64,000 bases of DNA from Shimia sagamensis (lineage in GTDB: Bacteria; Pseudomonadota; Alphaproteobacteria; Rhodobacterales; Rhodobacteraceae): NCBI RefSeq assembly GCF_900182745.1, contig NZ_FXTY01000001.1, positions 186,001-250,000 on the forward strand, written 5' to 3'. The notes beneath the pieces are model-generated. The model did no database searches. It was not told where the DNA came from and saw only the letters and a list, made by a program, of their open reading frames with translations. Shown here piece by piece: positions 9,691 through 18,450 of this stretch (positions are counted from its first letter, which is position 1; the number at the start of each line of letters is the position of its first letter). Made by a program: the position numbers and the translations under genes.

Positions 9691-11807
9691 TCATGAACAC
9701 CTTTTCCGACGACCGCCCGATCCGCGCCGCCCTTCTGGGCGCTGGCTATATTGCCGACTGGCACGCCGCCGCCATTCTGGCCACACCGGGTGTAGAACTG
9801 GTTGCGGTTTGTGACCAATCCCGCGCCGCCGCCGATGCATTGGCACAGACCTATGGCATTGCCGCCTACACCGATCTGGACAAGCTGCTCTCGGCCAAGG
9901 TGGCCGACGCCATCCACATCGTCACGCCCCCCGGCACCCACCGGGCACTGGCCGAGACCTGCCTAACTTCGGGGCATCACGTGCTGGTAGAGAAACCCGT
10001 GGCGCTCTCCGGTGCCGAAACCGCTGAAATCCAGCAGATCGCCACAGAGGCGGGGCGCGTCTTTGCTGCCGGGCACAACTTCATGGGTACGCCGGGCTAT
10101 CAGCGCCTCAAAACCCGACTTGAAGCCGGTGAGATTGGCCGGGTGGCCAGCGCCGAAATCAACTGGAACTTCCCGATGATGCCGCTGCGCTCCGGGCCTT
10201 ATGGGTTGTGGCTGCTGCGCGACCCCCAAAACATGCTGCTGGAACTTGGCCCGCACCTCTTTGCTTTTGCGGTCGACCTGTTTGGACCACTCGCCATTGA
10301 GCATCTCAGCCTGTCCAAACCGGTGGACATCCCCGGTGATACCACCCGTCCACAAGGTTGGCGCATTCTCGCGTCGGCTGGGGATGTGTCGATCACACTG
10401 AACCTGTCGTTGGTGGAAACCATGGACGACCGCTCGGTGATCCTGCACGGCTCCACCGCGACTGCACGGTATGACTATGCGCACGACGTGCTGACCGTGG
10501 ATGCTGAAAACGCCGCTGACATCGTTGCAAATCCCTTCCTGCGCCAGATGGGCCTCGCTGGCCAGCACCTGCGCGAAGGTGTGGTGAATGGCACACGCCA
10601 GCTTATCTCACTGAACCGCAAGTCTCCGTACGGATTGTCTTTTGCCGGTCTGTCCGGCGCCTTTTACAGCGCGATCCGCTCTGGCCGCCCGCTAGACGCG
10701 CGCTTCCATGGCGACAACGCAACGCTGGTGATGCAGGCGATTGATGCCGCCATCGCAAAGATGCCAAAACCAGCCAAAAAGCCAAAACCGGCCAGCCGCG
10801 CCAAGCCCAAGCCGTCTGTGCTGATCATCGGCGGCACCGGCTTTATTGGCCGTGATCTGACCCGCGCCTGGGTCGCCAAAGGCCGCGATGTGCGCGTGCT
10901 GTCACGTGGCACCAGCGGGCCGTTTGATGACATCGCCGACCATGTGGAGCTGTTTGGTGCCAACCTACGCGACTCGGATCAATTGGCCGAGGCCATGGAG
11001 GGCATCGAGATTGTCTACCACCTCGGCAAGTCCATGGATGCGACCTGGGATGCGGCGTTAAAAAATGACGTGGCCATCACCGAAACCATCGCGCAGGCCG
11101 CACAGGCTGCCGGTGTAAAGCGTTTCATCTACACCGGCACCATTGCCAGCTACGACATGTCCGATCCAAACGTGACCATCCGCGAGAGCCAGGGCTTTGG
11201 CGACGACATGGAAGATCGCAACATCTACGCCCGCTCCAAGGCGGAATGTGAGGCGCGGCTCTTGGAGATGCACCGCAAACACGGCCTGCCTTTGGTGATT
11301 GCCCGCCCCGGCATTGTGCTGGGCAAAGGTGGCCCGCTGCAACACTGGGGCATTGGCCGCTGGCATGGCGCAGGCGCGGTGCGCATCTGGGGCAAAGGCA
11401 AACACATCCTGCCGTTTGTGCTGAATGAAGACATCGCCGAAGGGCTGATCCTGATGGCAGAAAACGACGACGCTTTGGGGCAAAGCTTCAATCTGGTGGG
11501 TGAACCGATGTTCTCCGCCACGGATTATTTTGATGCGATCCACGCCCGCCTGGGTGCGCGGATCAAAGTGAAACCGGGCAACCTGACCGCATTTTATGCC
11601 TCCGCCTCAGTGAAGTATTTCCTGAAGAAACAGGTGCTGCGTCGCGGTGGCCTGTCCAACCCGTCTCTGGCTGATTGGAAAAGCCGCGCGCATTTCTCCC
11701 CGTTTGACAACAGCCTGCCCAAAAAGGTGCTCGGCTGGGAGCCCGAACGCCGCCGTGATATCTTTCTGACCAAGGCGATAGATGAGGCCAATTTGCTTGG
11801 CTTCTGA
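9687..11807 (+). CDS. Fusion: Gfo/Idh/MocA oxidoreductase + NAD-dependent epimerase
   Basis: A 706-residue two-domain protein. Residues about 12-355 are a Gfo/Idh/MocA oxidoreductase with ALLGAGYIADWHAAA (15-29) and VEKPVALS (101-108). A short Lys/Pro/Ala-rich linker (about 358-377) joins it to an extended SDR with LIIGGTGFIGRDL (379-391) and catalytic YARSK (514-518). Both families are normally separate proteins of 330-380 and 310-340 aa, so both halves are full length. There is an alternative ATG two codons in, at 9693. It overlaps the GT2 gene by ATGA. The fusion suggests the two activities act in sequence on one nucleotide sugar. The separate genes at 5398 and 6528 are the unfused counterpart in the same operon. 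Confidence 0.9.
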   Translation: MIMNTFSDDRPIRAALLGAGYIADWHAAAILATPGVELVAVCDQSRAAADALAQTYGIAAYTDLDKLLSAKVADAIHIVTPPGTHRALAETCLTSGHHVLVEKPVALSGAETAEIQQIATEAGRVFAAGHNFMGTPGYQRLKTRLEAGEIGRVASAEINWNFPMMPLRSGPYGLWLLRDPQNMLLELGPHLFAFAVDLFGPLAIEHLSLSKPVDIPGDTTRPQGWRILASAGDVSITLNLSLVETMDDRSVILHGSTATARYDYAHDVLTVDAENAADIVANPFLRQMGLAGQHLREGVVNGTRQLISLNRKSPYGLSFAGLSGAFYSAIRSGRPLDARFHGDNATLVMQAIDAAIAKMPKPAKKPKPASRAKPKPSVLIIGGTGFIGRDLTRAWVAKGRDVRVLSRGTSGPFDDIADHVELFGANLRDSDQLAEAMEGIEIVYHLGKSMDATWDAALKNDVAITETIAQAAQAAGVKRFIYTGTIASYDMSDPNVTIRESQGFGDDMEDRNIYARSKAECEARLLEMHRKHGLPLVIARPGIVLGKGGPLQHWGIGRWHGAGAVRIWGKGKHILPFVLNEDIAEGLILMAENDDALGQSFNLVGEPMFSATDYFDAIHARLGARIKVKPGNLTAFYASASVKYFLKKQVLRRGGLSNPSLADWKSRAHFSPFDNSLPKKVLGWEPERRRDIFLTKAIDEANLLGF

Positions 11808-12336
11808 CGTGTCGCTTATTGTTGTCACCGACATCCACGGTGCACCGGAACCGGAGCTGTGTTTGGGCGCGGGCTTACCTGTGGCACTGCGCCTGTCCCT
11901 TGCCGAACTCTGTGGGCGTCCTGATTTGAGTGGTGAAAATCTACACCACTATCTGTTCCAAGCAGCTGGCATGGCGCAGGCCGTGACCGCATTAAGTGTC
12001 CATCTGTCAGGCCAACCGCGCCTCATTGGCCTCGGCTATAGCGCCGGGGGCACCGCGCTGTGGAAAGCAGCCAAAGCGGGCGGGCGTCTGTCAGGTTTGG
12101 TCTGCGTTTCTTCCACGCGGTTGCGGGACGAAACAGCTCTGTCGATCCCAAACCAAGTCTACTTTGGCGACAAGGATCTCGGTCGCCCCTCAGAAGATTG
12201 GCTGGCAACCGTGCCCAACGCCGCCGCCGTGCTGCCCGACGCCGCGCATGCCTTTTACGCCGAGGCGGACCATCCCGGTCGCGCCCGACTCGCCGCTGAA
12301 ATCGCCAGCACCTTCGGCAAATGGAACACCGTGTAA
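11782..12336 (+). CDS. Small alpha/beta-hydrolase-like protein
   Basis: Protein of 184 aa with the look of a compact alpha/beta hydrolase. The nucleophile elbow is LIGLGYSAGGTALW (G-x-S-x-G), a later strand contains YFGDKDLG where the acid normally sits, and His is in PDAAHAFYAEADHP, as in dienelactone-hydrolase-like folds. The start is uncertain: ATG 11782 has AAGG six bases upstream and overlaps the fusion gene by 26 bases, while GTG 11809 starts exactly where the hydrophobic core strand begins. As the last enzyme gene of the overlapping run it may deacylate a glycan intermediate or be a cytosolic esterase. The function is not established. Confidence 0.7.
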   Translation: MRPICLASDVSLIVVTDIHGAPEPELCLGAGLPVALRLSLAELCGRPDLSGENLHHYLFQAAGMAQAVTALSVHLSGQPRLIGLGYSAGGTALWKAAKAGGRLSGLVCVSSTRLRDETALSIPNQVYFGDKDLGRPSEDWLATVPNAAAVLPDAAHAFYAEADHPGRARLAAEIASTFGKWNTV

Positions 12337-12427
12337 GACTGCGCGTCCCCCTATCTCCGCATTGGTGCCTTTCTTTTGACCGCATTACCCTGTTAATTTT
12401 GTCTCAAACAGAGCGGATTCACGCGCC

Positions 12428-13216
12428 ATGAGCACAGATCAGACCCACGAGACCGACCTCCCCGACGACGAGGTCACCGACGCATCCCACGAGGAGGCGC
12501 GGCTGCCAGCTGTGCATGATCCTGATGTGTTTTGGGAGAGCATGACCGTGGCCGCGCTCACTGACGCCGACCTGGAGAAAAACTTCATTGTCAGCGCCAC
12601 CCGAAGCCACCCAGCGCATGCTGCGTTTGACATGCTGCGCACCCGCCTGCTGCAAGCCCTCAACGAACATGGCTGGAGCCGTGTGGCGGTAACCGCCCCA
12701 ACCCGTGGCTGCGGCAGCAGTTTTGTCACCACCAACTTGGCGATGGCCTTTGCGCGTCTGGATTCTGTGCGCACGGTGATGCTTGATATGGATTTGCGCT
12801 CTCCCAGTCTGGCCAAGACACTGAGCCTGACCGCGCCGGACAGCATGGCTGATTACCTGAGCGGCGTGATTGCACCGGAAAACTTCCTGCAGCGCATCCA
12901 ACCCAACCTTGCGGTGGCTTTAAACGACACCGCCAGTGAGAATTCCGCGGAACTGTTTCAGAACGAGATGACCGCCGAAGTGCTCGCAGAACTCGAAGAG
13001 GCGCTGTGCCCAGATCTGATGTTGTTTGACATGCCGCCTGCGCTGGAATTTGACGATGTGCTGGGCTTCCTGCCCAATGTCGACGCTGTTCTAGTAGTTG
13101 CCGGAGGCGGGATTTCCACCGCCGAGGACATCACCAAAGTTGAACAAATCCTGTCAGAGGTGAAACCCATCCTTGGCGTGATGCTCAACAAGGCAGACGG
13201 GCCGGTGTCTTACTGA
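12428..13216 (+). CDS. CpsD/CapB-like ParA-fold ATPase with altered Walker A
   Basis: Protein of 262 aa related to bacterial tyrosine autokinases that control polysaccharide chain length. The Walker A region (residues about 90-98) reads TAPTRGCGSS, where the usual sequence is GxGK(S/T), so the P-loop lysine is replaced by Ser97. Walker A' (VMLDMDLRSP, 117-126) and the Walker B strand (LMLFDMPPA) are recognisable. The C-terminus has only one tyrosine (VSY at the end) instead of a Tyr cluster. It is separated from the operon by 91 bases and may have its own promoter. It may be a regulatory or degenerate member lacking kinase activity. No Wzc-like membrane partner is in the window. Confidence 0.75.
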   Translation: MSTDQTHETDLPDDEVTDASHEEARLPAVHDPDVFWESMTVAALTDADLEKNFIVSATRSHPAHAAFDMLRTRLLQALNEHGWSRVAVTAPTRGCGSSFVTTNLAMAFARLDSVRTVMLDMDLRSPSLAKTLSLTAPDSMADYLSGVIAPENFLQRIQPNLAVALNDTASENSAELFQNEMTAEVLAELEEALCPDLMLFDMPPALEFDDVLGFLPNVDAVLVVAGGGISTAEDITKVEQILSEVKPILGVMLNKADGPVSY

Positions 13217-13228
13217 CCTCGCAAAATC

Positions 13229-14311
13229 TTACATGCCCAATTGCATGCGCCGCCACCGACGATCCAAAAGGCGTTTCTCCGCCCCTGTCCGCGGGGTGAG
13301 CATAAACAGTTTATCCCGCCGGTCTGTGGGCGCCACCTGCTCCAAAATCTTTCGGTCAATGCTCTGCATTGCGGCGTGTGTCACCGGGATGTCCGTCAAC
13401 GCCAGCGAAAACTGGGACACTTTGGCAAGCACCTCCGGCTCATTCATATAGCGCAACAATTGATTGCTGTGTGCAGGGTGTTCTGTGTCGTTTGGCAACA
13501 CCAGAACATCCGCCCACAAAACGGTGCCCTCTTCGGGCACAAAATACCGCACTTCATCCCGCCCAAGTTGGGACTGCGGCGCCAAAGCATCGCTGCTCCA
13601 GGTCAGCGCGACACAGGCCTCGTTCTGCAAGATTTGCTCCTGCTGGCTGCCGTCAATGGTGTTCACGTACGGCATAATTTGTGCGAGCAGATCAAAGGCC
13701 TCGTTTAGATCTTCCTCAGCCATCGAGTTTGGATTGCGCCCCAAGTAATTCAGCGCAATCGCGACAACTTCTTGAACCGCATCAGCGATGGTAATGCCGC
13801 AATCCGACAACGCCGCCGCATATTGGGGGTCAAAGACCAGATCCCAACTGTTCAGCGTCCGCTCCGGCACGCGCTCCAACACATCGTCAATATCCACCAT
13901 CAGACCAGTGGTGCCCCAAAGAAAAGGCACAGCATAGTCTTTGGCCATCGGCACCGCTTCGGACAGTTTTTCCATCAACTGTGGGTGACTGCCGTGCAAC
14001 CTGGCCCGTTGATGAGGATCAAAGGGACGCAAAGCATCAATGCTCACCAGACGTGGCATGACCTCCACTGGTACAACCGCCAAATCATACCCGGTCTGGC
14101 CCGCCGCCAACCGTGCTTCGGCCTCATCCGCCACCATGAAGGTGTCAACGATCACATTGATCCCGTGCCGTTCGCCGAAGTTTTGAATAACTTCCTGCGG
14201 GATCGTGTTGTTCCACGCATAGAACCACACAGCATCCTCGCCGGCCCGAAGCGGCGCCGAGGCCAGCCCCAAAGCTGCCACAACAGTAAGTCCACATACC
14301 TTTAGGCCCAC
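13229..14311 (-). CDS. Periplasmic substrate-binding protein, PotD/PotF (polyamine) type, coupled to a sensor kinase
   Basis: Secreted binding protein of 360 aa resembling spermidine/putrescine-binding proteins, with a signal peptide (VGLKVCGLTVVAALGLASAPLRA) and blocks such as WFYAWNNTIPQEVI, YDLAVVP, VPFLWGTTGLMV and LWADVLVLP. The frame is open to ATG 14347, but GTG 14311 has a perfect AGGAGG (14319-14324) seven bases upstream and places the signal peptide at the N-terminus, so I choose it. The start lies within the last codons of the hybrid kinase gene. No polyamine permease or ATPase is nearby. I infer that it feeds ligand information to the kinase rather than to a transporter; an orphan transport component remains possible. 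Confidence 0.8.
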   Translation of the reverse strand: MGLKVCGLTVVAALGLASAPLRAGEDAVWFYAWNNTIPQEVIQNFGERHGINVIVDTFMVADEAEARLAAGQTGYDLAVVPVEVMPRLVSIDALRPFDPHQRARLHGSHPQLMEKLSEAVPMAKDYAVPFLWGTTGLMVDIDDVLERVPERTLNSWDLVFDPQYAAALSDCGITIADAVQEVVAIALNYLGRNPNSMAEEDLNEAFDLLAQIMPYVNTIDGSQQEQILQNEACVALTWSSDALAPQSQLGRDEVRYFVPEEGTVLWADVLVLPNDTEHPAHSNQLLRYMNEPEVLAKVSQFSLALTDIPVTHAAMQSIDRKILEQVAPTDRRDKLFMLTPRTGAEKRLLDRRWRRMQLGM

Positions 14312-16137
14312 GCGCCATCCTCCTGTTCGTGTGTCACTGCTGGCCAATGCCGCAACAGCTCCGTTTTGAGCGCACTGCGGGTCACCGGCTTTTGCACGTA
14401 ACCAGACATGCCGGCTTCTGAAGCTGCTTCGCGATGTTCTGTTTGGGCGTTGGCGGACAGACCCACAATGGGCACCAAAGCCGCCTTGTGGCGGGTGTCA
14501 GCCCGGATGGCACGGGTGGCCTGCAGCCCGTCCATCATTGGCATGCGCACATCCATCAAAATCAAATCAGGGTTCCAGTTGGCGGCCCGATCCACCGCTT
14601 CGAGCCCGTTGGCGGCAAAACTCACTTCACAGCCAAGAGTCTCGAGGATCTTGCGGGCCACAACTTGATTGACCCTGTTGTCGTCCGCCACCAGCACCCG
14701 TTTGCCAAAATGCACAGTTTCATGTTGAGTCGGCACAACCACTTCCTGCTGCGCCGTGCCCACCGGCAGTTCCAAAATGAACTCAGAACCTTCATTCAGG
14801 GCACTTTCCACACGCACGTGTCCGCCCAGCGCTTCACTCATGCGCTGCACAATCGACAAACCCAATCCCGTTCCGCCAAATTGGGTGGTGGTGCTGGAAT
14901 CCGCCTGTTCAAATTGATCAAAAATGCGTTCCAACGCATTTGGTGCAATACCAATACCGTCATCTTTCACGGCAATCCGCAGACGTCGCTCTTCACCTTG
15001 AGACGGCGCAACATCTTCCAAATGCAGCTCAATTGTACCTTGCTCGGTAAACTTTACCGCATTGCCAACCAAATTGGCCAACACCTGTCGCAGCGCTTGT
15101 GGTGCGCTGTGCACAAACCACCCAGCCTCATTAGGCGCCGCATGCACCGTAAGGGTCACACCCTTTTGGGCCGCCTGACCGGAAAACAGCTCTGCGGTTT
15201 CCTGGCACAGGGCCTGAACATCAAAGGCTTCATAACTCAGCTCAACTTTGCCAGCCTCAATCTTGGCCAGATCCAACACATCATTGATCAGTTGCAACAG
15301 CGCCTGACCACTGCTTTTGATCATCGCCACCATGCGCCCCTGCTCTTTGTCGAGCGGCGTGCCGGTCAGCACATCTGCCAACCCCAGAACCCCGTTCAAC
15401 GGTGTGCGAATTTCATGGCTCATGGTCGCCAGGAACATGGACTTGGCTTCAGACGCCGCCTCGGCTTTGCGCTGATTGTGTTCAATCTCGGACTGAGCGC
15501 GGATCACAAAGCGCTCCATCGGCAACAGCACAAATCGCGCGGCCAGTCCAACACCGACCATTGTGATCACCAATGCAAAAATCCCATAGGCAACTTGTGT
15601 GTCTGCGGCCTCCTGTGCGGCGGCGCGTTCTGCTTGCTTGATCCGGTTGAATATTGGCAACAACCGCATCGACAGATCCCCCGCCATGCCAGCCGCACGG
15701 GCCACGTCGGTCATATTCTGCCGTGGATCCACGGCAACCTCCGCCAGGAACAGCACATCCTCCAGCTCGAGAAGAGGGTTCATCGCATCTCGGCGCAGAA
15801 TGCTCTGACCTTCAGGTGAGAATGTCTTCAGCGTGCGTTCTTGAGAAATGCGCTCCGCCGCTTCCTCAGCCGCATGCGCCGCACGCCGTACATGTGCGCT
15901 CGAGTTTTTTCCACGTTGCGAGACTGGCGCCATACGCAACTCCTGAAAGGCCATCGACATTTCAGACAAAGACAGCAGCAACGTGTCCACAGACGCAGTG
16001 TTCTGGTTACGCGTTGCCACGGTGTCCCGCCCGATGAGGGCCACCCACATCGCTGTAATAGCTGCCGCAAGCACAATGCTTAGGGCAATGCCGCTCCGCC
16101 AGCGGAGATACCGTCGTGTAATACGCAATTTCGACAT
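14302..16137 (-). CDS. Hybrid sensor histidine kinase/response regulator
   Basis: Membrane sensor kinase of 611 aa. TM helices lie at about 15-36 and 183-205, enclosing a periplasmic helical region of about 145 residues with no named domain that I recognise. HisKA follows, with MSHEIRTPLNG and the phospho-accepting His at about 241. HATPase_c has its N-box (LANLVGNAVKF), KDDGIGI and GGTGLGLSI. A C-terminal receiver domain has ADDNRVN, the phosphorylated Asp at about 529 (LMDVRMP) and the Lys in YVQKPVT. No HPt or separate output regulator is visible nearby, so the phosphate probably passes to a protein encoded elsewhere. Its last codons contain the ribosome-binding site of the downstream binding-protein gene. 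Confidence 0.92.
   Translation of the reverse strand: MSKLRITRRYLRWRSGIALSIVLAAAITAMWVALIGRDTVATRNQNTASVDTLLLSLSEMSMAFQELRMAPVSQRGKNSSAHVRRAAHAAEEAAERISQERTLKTFSPEGQSILRRDAMNPLLELEDVLFLAEVAVDPRQNMTDVARAAGMAGDLSMRLLPIFNRIKQAERAAAQEAADTQVAYGIFALVITMVGVGLAARFVLLPMERFVIRAQSEIEHNQRKAEAASEAKSMFLATMSHEIRTPLNGVLGLADVLTGTPLDKEQGRMVAMIKSSGQALLQLINDVLDLAKIEAGKVELSYEAFDVQALCQETAELFSGQAAQKGVTLTVHAAPNEAGWFVHSAPQALRQVLANLVGNAVKFTEQGTIELHLEDVAPSQGEERRLRIAVKDDGIGIAPNALERIFDQFEQADSSTTTQFGGTGLGLSIVQRMSEALGGHVRVESALNEGSEFILELPVGTAQQEVVVPTQHETVHFGKRVLVADDNRVNQVVARKILETLGCEVSFAANGLEAVDRAANWNPDLILMDVRMPMMDGLQATRAIRADTRHKAALVPIVGLSANAQTEHREAASEAGMSGYVQKPVTRSALKTELLRHWPAVTHEQEDGAWA
14309..14324 (-). promoter_or_regulatory. 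Ribosome-binding site inside the hybrid-kinase 3' end
   Basis: On the minus strand AGGAGG (14324-14319) is followed by seven bases and a GTG (14311-14309). It lies within the kinase reading frame just before its TAA stop (14304-14302). This decides the start of the binding-protein gene and implies translational coupling to the kinase. Confidence 0.75.
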
Positions 16138-16313
16138 TCAGCGGTCAATCTACAAACACAAAATCCACCCCAGAAGCAGTGCCAGCAGGTGGTTAAGGTA
16201 GTCTTAATGACCCTACGTTCCGAAGCATTTCTGTCGAGATTGGCTGAATTTGTTGTTCATTTTTGTAAAATGACCCCAAACCGCTTTGGGATTGGCCAAA
16301 ATCACAAGGGAGA

Positions 16314-17048
16314 TCACGTCTCACGATCACCCAACCCACGGGTGAGTTTGGCCACCAAGACATAGAGCAGCACAGACAGCACCCCCAACGTCAACATGGC
16401 GGCAAACATCAAGTCGGTCTTGGCCCGCCCATTGGCCAGAAGCATCAAATACCCTAGGCCTTTGGAGGACCCTACCCACTCTCCAATCACCGCTCCGATT
16501 GGGGCATAGACCGCAGCCAAACGCACACCAGCCCCCAAATTGGGCAACGCCGACGGTACACGAATATGCCACAAAACACGCCGCGGGCTGGCTTGCATGG
16601 TTTTGGCCAGATCGAGATAGCCCGGTGGCGTGCGCATCAACCCGTCAAAGAAGGCTGACGTGACCGGGAAATAGGTGATGAGAACGGCCATGGCCGCTTT
16701 GGACCAAAGCCCATAGCCCAACCACAGCGTCAGAATCGGCGCCAAGGCAAACACCGGCAGGGCTTGCGTGAAAACCAACATGGGCGCCAGCAACGTACGC
16801 ACTGTTTTGGAGGACGCCAGTGTCAAAGCAGTGACAACACCCAACGAAATCCCAATGACCAACCCGATCAAAACTTCGTTCAACGTGATCAAGGTGTGTT
16901 CGGCAATAATCCAACGATTGAGCCACCACGTTTCTGCCACCAGAGCCGGGCTGGGCAAGATAAACTTCTGCACCCCGGTCAGGGTGACGATGGCTTGCCA
17001 CACGCAAAGCGCAAACACGGTCGCAGCAATTGGAGGCCACAGCTTCAT
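16314..17048 (-). CDS. thiX: ABC transporter permease for thiamin precursor (ThiX)
   Basis: Integral membrane permease of 244 aa of the SsuC/TauC family with about six TM segments and the EAA-like loop (LAKTMQASPRRVLWHIRVPSALPNLGAGVRLA). It is the last gene of the minus-strand thiamin operon and overlaps the ATPase gene by four bases (ATGA). With ThiY and ThiZ it forms the importer that, in characterised bacteria, brings in a pyrimidine breakdown product of thiamin for TenA. The thiamin assignment rests on operon context; the sequence alone would fit any nitrate/taurine-type permease. Confidence 0.88.
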   Translation of the reverse strand: MKLWPPIAATVFALCVWQAIVTLTGVQKFILPSPALVAETWWLNRWIIAEHTLITLNEVLIGLVIGISLGVVTALTLASSKTVRTLLAPMLVFTQALPVFALAPILTLWLGYGLWSKAAMAVLITYFPVTSAFFDGLMRTPPGYLDLAKTMQASPRRVLWHIRVPSALPNLGAGVRLAAVYAPIGAVIGEWVGSSKGLGYLMLLANGRAKTDLMFAAMLTLGVLSVLLYVLVAKLTRGLGDRET

Positions 17049-17773
17049 GACGATGTCTCCATCAGCAGGCGCAACAGATCAGAGCGACATGTAATGGTCT
17101 CTTGTGCATCCACTGCCCGAGGCACCGCCGCTGCGGGTGGGGCAACAGAGGTAAGTCCGGTTTCTGTCATGACGTGAATGGCATGGCCCAGTCGCGCCGC
17201 CTCACCCGGATCGTGGGTCACCACCAAAACGGTGCGATCGGTGAGCAAATCTGCGGCCAGATCCTGCATCGCCGCGCGGGTTTTCTCGTCCAGCGCCGAA
17301 AACGGCTCATCCAGCAGAATGATTGGCTTGTCTTCCATCAGCGTCCGCGCCAGCGCCACCCGTTGGCGTTGCCCGCCAGACAGCTCACTGGGTTTCTTGC
17401 CCAAATGATCGCGCAAGCCACAGCGGTCCACCAACCGATGCAATCGCGCCATATCTGTTTTTTGCCCGCGCAACCGGGCGCCCAGCGCGATATTTTTCTC
17501 CACTGTTGCCCAGGGCAACAACAGGTCATCTTGTGCCATATAGGCGATCCGCTCCGCCACCGATGCGCCGTCTGTGGCGGTAATCTTGCCATCAAAAACC
17601 GCGCCCGTTGGCAAATTCGCCATCAGCCGCAAAACCGTGGTTTTACCCACGCCGGACCCACCCAACAAGCAGGTCCAGCGCCCGGCATCCAAGGCCAGAG
17701 ACAGCGGCGCAAACAGCGGCCGCCCATCAATGTGTGCCTGTCCTTTTAACGTGATGCCGGGCGCCAATGTCAT
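17045..17773 (-). CDS. thiZ: ABC transporter ATP-binding protein for thiamin precursor (ThiZ)
   Basis: ABC ATPase of 242 aa: Walker A GGSGVGKTTV, Q-loop YMAQDD, signature LSGGQRQRVALARTL, Walker B PIILLDEPFSALDE and the switch His in VVTHD. It powers the ThiX permease. It overlaps ThiX and TenA by four bases on each side, so subunits are made in fixed proportion. The substrate (an aminopyrimidine such as formylaminopyrimidine or HMP) is inferred from TenA and ThiY. Confidence 0.9.
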   Translation of the reverse strand: MTLAPGITLKGQAHIDGRPLFAPLSLALDAGRWTCLLGGSGVGKTTVLRLMANLPTGAVFDGKITATDGASVAERIAYMAQDDLLLPWATVEKNIALGARLRGQKTDMARLHRLVDRCGLRDHLGKKPSELSGGQRQRVALARTLMEDKPIILLDEPFSALDEKTRAAMQDLAADLLTDRTVLVVTHDPGEAARLGHAIHVMTETGLTSVAPPAAAVPRAVDAQETITCRSDLLRLLMETSS

Positions 17774-18450
17774 GGGGTCAGACCCATCTGCCAGAAGTTA
17801 ACTTCCAGCTCGGTGGCTGTACGGAACTTGTCGCACAACGTGGCAAAGCGCGGACTGGTTTCAAAGTCCTTGCCCAAACGCCTCTCCAGCGCACTATCCA
17901 GCAACTGCCCCACTGCGGCACAATCGCCTTGATAGCCGTCACCGGCATAGGTTCCGATCCAATCGGCGTAGGTCTCTGACGTCTTTTCAACGCCCAACCG
18001 TGCACCAATCTCGCCATAGCCCATCACGCAAGGTGCCAATGCTGCCAGCAAGTCCAGCAGATCACCAGAATAGCCCGCCTCCAACACATAGCGCGTGTAG
18101 GCGAGGTTTTCGGCCCGCTCTGGTGTGGCGAAAAGCTCTTCCTGCGGAATGCCCGCGGCCTCGCAAATGCCAACGTGCAGCTGCATTTCCTCAGCCACCA
18201 GCGCGTTCACAGTTGCAACCGCGCCAAGCATTTCGGCGTGGGTTTCCGACTTCACCACCGCCAGCGCCCAGGCGCGAGAGAAGTGGATCAGAAACACATA
18301 GTCCTGGCGCAGGTAATGCAGAAACGCCTCACGTGCCAGCGCGCCATCACGCAGCCCTTCGACAAAGGCATGGCGGGTGTACTCCCCCCATGCCTCGCCT
18401 GCCGCCTCACGCATCAATGCAAAGGCACGCCCATAGGTCTGAGCGCTCAT
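17770..18450 (-). CDS. tenA: TenA-family aminopyrimidine aminohydrolase (thiaminase II)
   Basis: Cytosolic hydrolase of 226 aa that releases HMP from degraded thiamin in salvage. The TenA features are visible: YLRQDYVFLIHFSRAWALA, the active-site Cys in ALAPCVMGYGEIG (Cys141) and the late Glu in the TELEVNFWQM segment. The start overlaps the thiY stop as TAATG. Its position between importer genes supports import of a thiamin breakdown product followed by hydrolysis to HMP, which ThiD then phosphorylates. Confidence 0.92.
   Translation of the reverse strand: MSAQTYGRAFALMREAAGEAWGEYTRHAFVEGLRDGALAREAFLHYLRQDYVFLIHFSRAWALAVVKSETHAEMLGAVATVNALVAEEMQLHVGICEAAGIPQEELFATPERAENLAYTRYVLEAGYSGDLLDLLAALAPCVMGYGEIGARLGVEKTSETYADWIGTYAGDGYQGDCAAVGQLLDSALERRLGKDFETSPRFATLCDKFRTATELEVNFWQMGLTP

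Noticed and set aside
14434..15819. 461-aa open frame on the plus strand opposite the hybrid kinase
   Set aside because: Antisense shadow of a clearly real HisKA/HATPase/receiver gene.
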